From QWQI01 sp964608915 (GTDB lineage: Bacteria > Planctomycetota > Planctomycetia > Isosphaerales > Isosphaeraceae), in NCBI GenBank assembly GCA_964608915.1, contig CAZSQA010000008.1:62001-126000 (forward strand): a stretch of 64,000 bases of DNA, written 5' to 3'. Below, in pieces: positions 17,923 through 24,403 of this stretch. Position numbers and translations under genes: made by a program. Position 1 is the stretch's first letter. Every line of letters starts with the position of its first letter. The notes under the pieces are model-generated. The model saw only the letters and a list, made by a program, of their open reading frames with translations. It was not told where the DNA came from and ran no database searches.

Positions 17923-19284
17923 TCAGGATCGCAACGGCTGCCACAACGCGCTCGCCAGAAGCAGGTTCGCGCCTGTGGCGAGTACGACGATATCCAAGCC
18001 TATCATGAGAAATTGCCCAGACCGGCGATTCGCGTCGAGAATCGGCGAAATCAAGCGGATGGCCCGCATCGAAATGGCCACGACGACCATGCTGCCTGCC
18101 ATGAATGACGCGACCAGGCCCAGGCCCGTGACGACGTGCCCGGCGGAAATTCCCAGAAGTAGCAGACCGATCGCTTCCCAGCAGGGAATCAGCCCGGCAG
18201 TGATACCCGCGAGCAATCCGCTGGACGTTTCACCATGCGAATGCGAGACTTCCGTATCGGTTGCGGACATGCTTCGGTTCGATCTCGTCGAGATTGCCTG
18301 GAGGCGCTGGCCGAGCCGGTAAGCCGCCGGGCATGCGATAAGAAAGCCGGCAGATTTTTTCAGCGTTGCCGAAATCGCCACGAGTGATGCGTTCGAAAGA
18401 ACGAGCGAAAGAGCGGCCAGAACGAAGATCACGGCGAAGTGACTGCCGACCCAGCCCGCGGCGATCGCGAAGCCCCGCCGGTCACGCGGATTTGCCGTAA
18501 CCGCCGCGGCCGCGAGCAGCGTTTTCCCATGACCAGGCTGAAGCGTATGCAGAATGCCGAGAAAGAGGGCACTTATCAAGCCGAGACGCATCGACCAGAA
18601 TGGCTGTCGCGGCGGGGGGGCCGCGGAGGATGGCGGGTTTGCGCCGGCCTGCCGCTCGTTCTCCTTCGAAGCTGTCGGTGTCCAATCGACCGTCCCGCTC
18701 CACTGCATAGTTCTGCGAAGCGCTGATTCATCGAGCATCCATACCGGCCGGTAGGGTTCGGAAGCGGCCGAGACGGGATATTCGCCATCGCTCTTCAGCA
18801 TCGTGCCTGGTTCGGCGTCGACACCGAGCCGGCTGACGCCTTCACTCGTGGCGAAATTCGTGTCCCGGAATCGAAACTTGCCGGGTTGACCGGGATCGAT
18901 CCGGAACCGGAACGAGTAAATGGTATGGATTTCGCGACGGCGTTCGATCGCATCGATTGTCCAGTCAGGCGCAGGTTGACCTTCGGGCAAGTCGACTTTC
19001 AGAGAGGAAGCGATCAGCGGGGCGACCAGCCGGCCATACTCTTCCAGCCATTCTTCAGGGTCGGGCGGAAGATCTTGAGCGTTACGCAGCCGTTTCAGGT
19101 CGCGGGCGATCGTCGTGTCGTCGAGTTCGAGCATGTAGTCGACGACAAGACGCCCCTGACCGAATCGCAACTGAACGGTTCTGTCGACGCGTTGTTTCGG
19201 CAAGTCGTGAGAAAAAGAATCGACCGGCGAGAAAGCCAGGATGATGAGCGATGCGATGCCGCGAAAGAGCGGCCAAGGCTTCAT
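17923..19284 (-). CDS. NicO-type nickel/cobalt permease with large extracytoplasmic N-terminal domain
   Basis: Counting from ATG 19284 gives 453 residues: a signal sequence (about 1-26), an extracytoplasmic region to about 230, then a membrane domain with HTLQPGHGKT (246-255) and a late GITAGLIPCWEAIGLLL segment. These two motifs match the NicO/RcnA-type metal-exporter family. A short His-containing loop (SHSHGE, near 348) lies between helices. The upstream frame is open but lacks a signal; the chosen ATG overlaps the receiver-gene stop in a TCAT (ATGA) 4-base overlap at 19281-19284. The metal and direction of transport are inferred from family only. Confidence 0.8.
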   Translation of the reverse strand: MKPWPLFRGIASLIILAFSPVDSFSHDLPKQRVDRTVQLRFGQGRLVVDYMLELDDTTIARDLKRLRNAQDLPPDPEEWLEEYGRLVAPLIASSLKVDLPEGQPAPDWTIDAIERRREIHTIYSFRFRIDPGQPGKFRFRDTNFATSEGVSRLGVDAEPGTMLKSDGEYPVSAASEPYRPVWMLDESALRRTMQWSGTVDWTPTASKENERQAGANPPSSAAPPPRQPFWSMRLGLISALFLGILHTLQPGHGKTLLAAAAVTANPRDRRGFAIAAGWVGSHFAVIFVLAALSLVLSNASLVAISATLKKSAGFLIACPAAYRLGQRLQAISTRSNRSMSATDTEVSHSHGETSSGLLAGITAGLIPCWEAIGLLLLGISAGHVVTGLGLVASFMAGSMVVVAISMRAIRLISPILDANRRSGQFLMIGLDIVVLATGANLLLASALWQPLRS

Positions 19285-19667
19285 CGGTAAAATTTTTCGA
19301 GGATTCGGTTCACGGTGCGGATGGCCAGCGGTTTGTCGACCGGTTTGCTGAGCACGCACTGAACGCGCGCTTTCAGGGCCAGACTCAGCAGGCGGTCGCT
19401 TTGCTGCGACGTGACGAGAATCGTCGGAATCCACAGCCCGCGGGTTTTGCGGGCCAGTTCGACCGTTTCCAGCCCGCTGAGGCGGGGCAGATACATGTCG
19501 AAAACCGCGACATGAACTTCATGCTGGCTGCTCAAATGCAGGGCTTCTTCGCCGCTGCCTGCGAGCAACGTCCGAAACCCGGCCGGCTCGAACACTTCCC
19601 GCAACTGTTCGCGGGAGCGTTCGTCCACGTCGGTAATCAGAATCGTCTTGTGTACGGATCTGGCCAT
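19281..19667 (-). CDS. Stand-alone response-regulator receiver domain
   Basis: The 128-residue protein is a single receiver domain. The acidic pocket is Asp13/Asp15, the phospho-acceptor is Asp57 (VAVFDMYLP), the switch residues are Thr86/Ser87 and the conserved Lys is Lys108 (LSKPVD). There is no DNA-binding or output domain and no histidine kinase next to it. Its stop codon overlaps the start of the NicO permease gene by 4 bases, so the two are likely translated together. Confidence 0.93.
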   Translation of the reverse strand: MARSVHKTILITDVDERSREQLREVFEPAGFRTLLAGSGEEALHLSSQHEVHVAVFDMYLPRLSGLETVELARKTRGLWIPTILVTSQQSDRLLSLALKARVQCVLSKPVDKPLAIRTVNRILEKFYR

Positions 19668-19828
19668 GACGAGTCAGTCGCGTTTCGGGGCAAGCGTCGT
19701 ATCCGTGGTGATGTCGAAACCGGTCAGGCGGAATGTCGCGCGTACCGATATTCTGAAATATAGCAACAATTGCGCCAATATCGAAATCGAATCGATTCGT
19801 CGCATTCGATGATTTTTCGCGCGGAGGC

Positions 19829-21163
19829 TCATGCCAGAATCGCGGCCAGGGCATCATCGGCGGCTTCGATGGTCGCGTCGATGTCCGCTTCAGTGTGTGC
19901 CGCGGAAACGAACGCGGCCTCGAACTGCGAGCACGGCAGATAGACGCCGCGTGCCAGCATTTCCCAGAAAAACCGGGCGAACAAGACGAGGTCGGATCGT
20001 TTCGCGTCTTCGTAGTTCCAAACCGGCGCGTCGTTGAAGAACAGAGTGATCATGCTGCCGACCCGCTGAACCTGGGCCGATACGCGGCGATCGGAACAAA
20101 CGCGGCGCAGGCCGTCTTCCAGCCGCGCGGTGATCGATTCCAGATATTCGTAGGGCGAATCGTCACGCAGTACACGGATGGTTTCCATCCCTGCCGCCAT
20201 CGCCATCGGGTTGCCGGAAAGCGTGCCGGCCTGAAAGATCTTGCCGGCGGGGCTGACATGCTCCATCGCTGGGCGGGATCCGCCATACGCCGCCGCAGGG
20301 AGGCCGCCGCCGATGATTTTTCCGAAGGCCGAAAGATCGGGCGTGATACCGAAAAGCTCCTGGGCACCACCAAGCGCAAGGCGAAAGCCGGTCATGACTT
20401 CGTCGAACAGCAAGATGGTGTCCGATTTTTCCGTCAGTTCGCGGACGGCTTCGAGATATCCCTCACGTGGCGGAACGAGGCCCATATTGCCCGCGACGGG
20501 TTCGAGAAGCACGGCCGCGATCTGGCCGGGGTGTCGCTGGAAAAGAGTGCGCAGGGCTTCGATGTCGTTGAAAGGGCATAGAAGCGTATCAGCCACGGCG
20601 CCGGGAGTGACGCCTGGGCTGTTGGGCGTGCCGAGCGTCGTCGCCGCTGAGCCGGCCTGAACGAGCAGCGCGTCGACGTGGCCGTGATAGTGGCCCGTCA
20701 TCTTCACGATTTTGTCGCGGCCCGTGATGCCTCGGGCCAGCCGCACAGCCGACATGGCGGCTTCGGTTCCGCTGGAGACGAACCGGCACATTTCGACGGA
20801 AGGCACGACTTCGGCGACCAGTGCGGCGATCTCGGCTTCGCGCTCCGTCGGTGCGCCGAACGAGGTTCCGTCGTTCATGGCATCGGTCACCGCGGCAATC
20901 ACGCGCGGGTGACGATGGCCGAGAATCATCGGGCCCCAGGAGCCGATGTAGTCGATGTACTGGTGACCGTCGATGTCCCAGAGATAGGCTCCGTCGGCAC
21001 GTTTCATGAACGGCGGTTTGCCGCCGACGGCTCCGAAAGCCCGAGCCGGGCTGTTGACTCCGCCCGGGATGACTTTGCGGGCCTTTTCGAAGGCGGCTTC
21101 GCTGGCGTCGAGCCGGTAATCGGGACGGCTCTTCGCCGGTGTCGGTGCGGAATGATCGTTCAT
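19829..21163 (-). CDS. hemL: Glutamate-1-semialdehyde 2,1-aminomutase
   Basis: This PLP enzyme converts glutamate-1-semialdehyde to 5-aminolevulinate in the C5 route to haem and related tetrapyrroles. The 444-residue protein has GGVNSPARAF near the N-terminus, SGTEAAMSAVRLARG, the LLFDEVMTGFR segment and the PLP lysine in SAFGKIIGGGLP (near residue 282). ATG 21163 gives the normal family length; an upstream in-frame start at 21229 adds 22 unconserved residues. It is followed downstream by the receiver gene after 161 bases. Confidence 0.96.
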   Translation of the reverse strand: MNDHSAPTPAKSRPDYRLDASEAAFEKARKVIPGGVNSPARAFGAVGGKPPFMKRADGAYLWDIDGHQYIDYIGSWGPMILGHRHPRVIAAVTDAMNDGTSFGAPTEREAEIAALVAEVVPSVEMCRFVSSGTEAAMSAVRLARGITGRDKIVKMTGHYHGHVDALLVQAGSAATTLGTPNSPGVTPGAVADTLLCPFNDIEALRTLFQRHPGQIAAVLLEPVAGNMGLVPPREGYLEAVRELTEKSDTILLFDEVMTGFRLALGGAQELFGITPDLSAFGKIIGGGLPAAAYGGSRPAMEHVSPAGKIFQAGTLSGNPMAMAAGMETIRVLRDDSPYEYLESITARLEDGLRRVCSDRRVSAQVQRVGSMITLFFNDAPVWNYEDAKRSDLVLFARFFWEMLARGVYLPCSQFEAAFVSAAHTEADIDATIEAADDALAAILA

Positions 21164-21288
21164 TGGATTTCTTGAAGAGCGTGAACCAGACATGAGGCCG
21201 TTAAGACATTGGCCCTGGGGCATTCGCACCAGGGCAGGTGATCGATCGAGCCGAAGTCTCAGGTCAAATCCTGATCGCGGCCTCGTGA

Positions 21289-22167
21289 TTATCGATTGAC
21301 GTTCAGGATTCGGCTCGGAATCTGCAGCAAGTCGCCCGGCACGACGGCGTTGTTCGAGCCTGAACGGAACCCTTCCAGATCGAGCGTGACGTACTTGAAG
21401 CCGAGCTGGCGGAACATGCCGACGAGTTCGTCGCGAACTCCTGGTGCCGCGAAACGAGGCAGTTCATCCAGCGGCACTTCCACGCGGGCGAGGTCGCCCT
21501 TGTGATAACGCACGCGGCAGATTTTCAGGCCTTTTTCACGCAGCCACTGCTCGGCCTCGTCGATCATGCGGACCCGTTCCGGGGTCACTTCCTCGCCATA
21601 GGCGATTCGGCTCGAAAGGCATGGGGTCGCGGGTTTGTCCCAGGTCGGCAAATCCCAGGCTTTGGCCAGTTCGCGGACGTCGTTTTTGCTCAGCCCGCAT
21701 TCCTGGAGCGGATGCCGAACGCCATTTTCGGCCGCGGCCTTCATGCCCGGGCGATGATCGCCAGCGTCGTCCATGTTCGCGCCGGAAAGGATCACATCGA
21801 CGGCAAGATGCGGCAGCATATCGGAAAGTCGGCCGTAAAGTTCGCTTTTGCAGAAATAGCAGCGGTCCGGGTTGTTCCGCAGATAGTTCGGGTCCGCGAA
21901 TTCCTCGGTCCGGATGATGCGATGCGGGATGCCGATCTTGCTGGCCAGATCGCGGCATTCTTCCAGCTCACCCGAGGCGAGACTGTCCGAAACCGCGGTC
22001 ACGGCGATCGCGCCATTCCCCAGAGCTTCGAAAGCCGCCTGAGCGACGACGGTGCTGTCCACTCCGCCTGAGAAAGCGACGGCGACTTGTCCGAATGACC
22101 GGATCTTTTCGACGAGTTCCTCACGCCGCCTTTGCAGCGAGGCATCAGCCCAAATTCGTTCGTGCAT
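21289..22167 (-). CDS. larE: LarE-type ATP-dependent sulfur transferase (nickel-pincer cofactor family)
   Basis: The 292-residue protein belongs to the LarE family, which adds sulfur to the pyridinium precursor of the nickel-pincer nucleotide cofactor. The PP-loop SGGVDS is at residues 33-38. Cys103 and Cys106 (DRCYFCK) with Cys183 (TPCLSS) form the three-cysteine set described for 4Fe-4S-bearing LarE, in contrast to the single sacrificial Cys of Lactiplantibacillus LarE. ATG 22167 is chosen because the further upstream 32 residues are not conserved in type. No larB or larC is in the window. Confidence 0.85.
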   Translation of the reverse strand: MHERIWADASLQRRREELVEKIRSFGQVAVAFSGGVDSTVVAQAAFEALGNGAIAVTAVSDSLASGELEECRDLASKIGIPHRIIRTEEFADPNYLRNNPDRCYFCKSELYGRLSDMLPHLAVDVILSGANMDDAGDHRPGMKAAAENGVRHPLQECGLSKNDVRELAKAWDLPTWDKPATPCLSSRIAYGEEVTPERVRMIDEAEQWLREKGLKICRVRYHKGDLARVEVPLDELPRFAAPGVRDELVGMFRQLGFKYVTLDLEGFRSGSNNAVVPGDLLQIPSRILNVNR

Positions 22168-22295
22168 CGTTCGGTTCCTGAATTCGGCTGGCGATGTTCT
22201 GACTTCGGACCGGTTCGAATAGCTCGGGAACTCTATTATTCCAGATTCGCCCTCAATTGGCAAAACGGCTCCTCGTGTCGTTTTCTCGCCACATT

Positions 22296-22324
22296 TTGTC
22301 CGGCTGCCTGAAATATGGTCTAAT
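22296..22324 (+). promoter_or_regulatory. Predicted sigma-70-type promoter for the zinc-ribbon gene
   Basis: TTGTCC at 22296-22301 and TCTAAT at 22319-22324 are separated by 17 bases and lie about 75 bases before the preferred start of the zinc-ribbon gene. Confidence 0.45.
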
Positions 22325-22397
22325 CGGTTCTAAATTCGGCCACCAGAGAGAGAGAATCAACGTCTTTTTTGGTGGAGCGCCGATGAGGGGTATACCG

Positions 22398-22775
22398 ATG
22401 TCTCGCGTGAAGTGCCGTTGCGGCAACTACGTGCTTTTCGAACCGGCCCCGGGGTCGGAATCCGTCAAGGTTTTATGCCACCGTTGCGGGTCGAAAATTC
22501 GCGTCAAAGTGCGACAGCCTGACTCCCGAAAAGACGATGCCGAGCGGCGTCAGGACGGCTTCATCCGGTTCTTCTGCCCCTGCGGCCGCCGGCTGAAAGT
22601 CATCTCCCAAATTCCGCTCCCTTCGCACGGTCGGTGCCCCGATTGCGGCCGCACTGTGCCCGTGCCGCCGCAGCGTTCGCTCAAAGTCACCAATCCGATG
22701 GAATTCCCCACCACGGAACTTTCGGATGAAGAAGCCAGGACATTCGCGGCCTGGATCAGCAAGTTCAACGAATGA
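22398..22775 (+). CDS. Small double zinc-ribbon protein of unknown function
   Basis: The 125-residue protein has two zinc-ribbon-like modules: Cys6, Cys8, Cys27 and Cys30, then Cys60, Cys62, Cys80 and Cys83 (two CxC...CxxC sets with nearly equal spacing). A basic linker joins them and an acidic 35-residue tail follows. ATG 22398 is preferred because GAGGGG at 22386-22391 lies seven bases upstream; an ATG at 22383 and an in-frame start at 22257 are alternatives. Similar short proteins are common in planctomycetes, and their role is unknown. It is the only plus-strand gene in this stretch. Confidence 0.75.
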   Translation: MSRVKCRCGNYVLFEPAPGSESVKVLCHRCGSKIRVKVRQPDSRKDDAERRQDGFIRFFCPCGRRLKVISQIPLPSHGRCPDCGRTVPVPPQRSLKVTNPMEFPTTELSDEEARTFAAWISKFNE

Positions 22776-22845
22776 TACGGAGCCTGCGCGAAGCATCGCC
22801 AGGATTGCTGTTGCGGCGACTCAGCGATCGTACGTCGCTCGAAAG

Positions 22846-23424
22846 TCAATCGCCGTATTTGTTTCGCAGGCGGGCCGAGAGTCTCAAGATCAGTTGAGCC
22901 CGTTCGAACTGATCCGCCCACTCCGAGATCACGGCTTCACGGTATTCCAGGTCGTCGGCTCCGGCGATGCCCAGGCTGCAACTCACGCCCTGCAGAGACG
23001 CTGCCTCTCGGCGGTACTGGGCCAATGTCTTTTCGCCGTAACGAGCTGCCTCGAAGCCGTCTTCGCTGAGAAAGATCACGGCGGGTACTCGTTGGCCGCC
23101 GTTGATCCGAAGTGCCTCACGCACGTCCGGCGGTGCGTCGTCACGGTCCAGGAAGCGAAGATCGATCAAGCCTGGCGGAGCGGCCTGCGCGAATTTGCGT
23201 AACATCGGGCACTGAAACGCACAGTCGCCGCACCAGGTTCCGGCCAGGCACAGGACGTTCATCTTGCGTGAGTATTGACCGAAAGCCGCAATCTGTGCGG
23301 CACTTAATTCGATTCGTTTTTCATTTTCGGCCCATCGTTCACGATGCACTTGAGATGCGTAATGGGTGAGAAAGTTATCATATTCGAAGGCCCGGTCGAA
23401 GCGGGCAAGCCAGTCAATGCTCAT
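22846..23424 (-). CDS. Thioredoxin-family protein
   Basis: The 192-residue cytoplasmic protein has a redox motif WCGDC (residues 64-68) in AGTWCGDCAFQCPMLRKF, and a later RVPAVIFLSEDG strand with the cis-Pro of the thioredoxin fold. The ~55-residue N-terminal helical extension resembles Thioredoxin_9-type proteins. An upstream GTG at 23469 would add 15 residues; ATG 23424 with GGACGAC before it is preferred. It follows the vWA gene by 54 bases and may be co-transcribed with it. Confidence 0.8.
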   Translation of the reverse strand: MSIDWLARFDRAFEYDNFLTHYASQVHRERWAENEKRIELSAAQIAAFGQYSRKMNVLCLAGTWCGDCAFQCPMLRKFAQAAPPGLIDLRFLDRDDAPPDVREALRINGGQRVPAVIFLSEDGFEAARYGEKTLAQYRREAASLQGVSCSLGIAGADDLEYREAVISEWADQFERAQLILRLSARLRNKYGD

Positions 23425-23478
23425 GTCGTCCAGTACGTGTTCGGAAAGCGATTGCCAGAGACAGACCACCCGGAGCGG

Positions 23479-24288
23479 TCAATCGATGACCCAGTCGTCG
23501 GCAGGTTTGGTCAGTTTGAGCCGATCGCCCGGGCGTGAGTGGGAGACGCTCGCCATCGAGGCCGACAGCCAGCGGAAGAACTCCTGAAAACGGGCTCCCC
23601 GCATGGTCAGGGGCTGTCGCGGGAAGACACGCGTCATCGTCACCTTGTCGAACGTGTCCGTCCCGAAACAGAACGCGACGAGGCTCTTGCCGGCCTCTTC
23701 CTGGTGAAGCAGCCGCGCGGCCTGGCCGATGTCATCGGTCGGCGTTCCATCGGTCAGCACGACGAGCCAGGGCCGGAAATAGGAAACTCCGCCGAGTCGG
23801 TAGTTTCTCTTGCGGCGGTCGATCAGCTCGATGGCCTTTTCGATCGCAGCACCCAGAGGCGTATCCCCGCCTGCCATCAGAATCGGCGGAACGAAATGGC
23901 TCACTGTGGCGAAGTCGTGAGCGACTCGCACATCGCCACCGCAAGTGACGACGGCCAGTTCCAGACGCTTCGAAGCGAGGCTGTCCAGCGAGACTTCCTG
24001 CACGAAATGCTTTAGGGCCAGATTGAGCTGGTCGATCGAAGCACCTGCCATCGATCCGGAAATGTCCAGCACGAGCACGCAAGGACAACGGGGTTCAGGA
24101 TTGTCCGCGAATTCGACCGCGGCGAAGAGATCGTCCTCGGAAGCTGAGACGTCGAACGGAATCTGTGTGATTCCCGCACTTTGGGCCGGCTTGCCCGCCG
24201 ATGAGCGAGCCGGCGTCGAATCGCTGAGAAATTCGACATCGATCGGCTCTTCGTCGCCAGCTTGGCCGTGATTTCCTGAGTGCGTCAT
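23479..24288 (-). CDS. TerY-like von Willebrand factor A domain protein
   Basis: The 269-residue protein has a charged N-terminal region (about 1-65) and a vWA domain with the metal-ion site VLVLDISGSM (Asp75, Ser77, Ser79), GGDTPLGAA with its Thr and VVLTDGTPTDD with its Asp. This matches TerY-type proteins of tellurite-resistance/stress loci, where they pair with phosphatases and kinases. No ter partner genes are nearby, so the role here is unknown. It has no signal peptide. Confidence 0.85.
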   Translation of the reverse strand: MTHSGNHGQAGDEEPIDVEFLSDSTPARSSAGKPAQSAGITQIPFDVSASEDDLFAAVEFADNPEPRCPCVLVLDISGSMAGASIDQLNLALKHFVQEVSLDSLASKRLELAVVTCGGDVRVAHDFATVSHFVPPILMAGGDTPLGAAIEKAIELIDRRKRNYRLGGVSYFRPWLVVLTDGTPTDDIGQAARLLHQEEAGKSLVAFCFGTDTFDKVTMTRVFPRQPLTMRGARFQEFFRWLSASMASVSHSRPGDRLKLTKPADDWVID

Positions 24289-24403
24289 GGATTTCGCCGT
24301 CGCGTGGTGGTTTCCGCGGATTCGATCGGGAAGACGATCGATTCATGCTAACGGAGGGCGGTCCGGGAATACAGGCGCGACAAACGGACATGGCGGATTT
24401 CGC

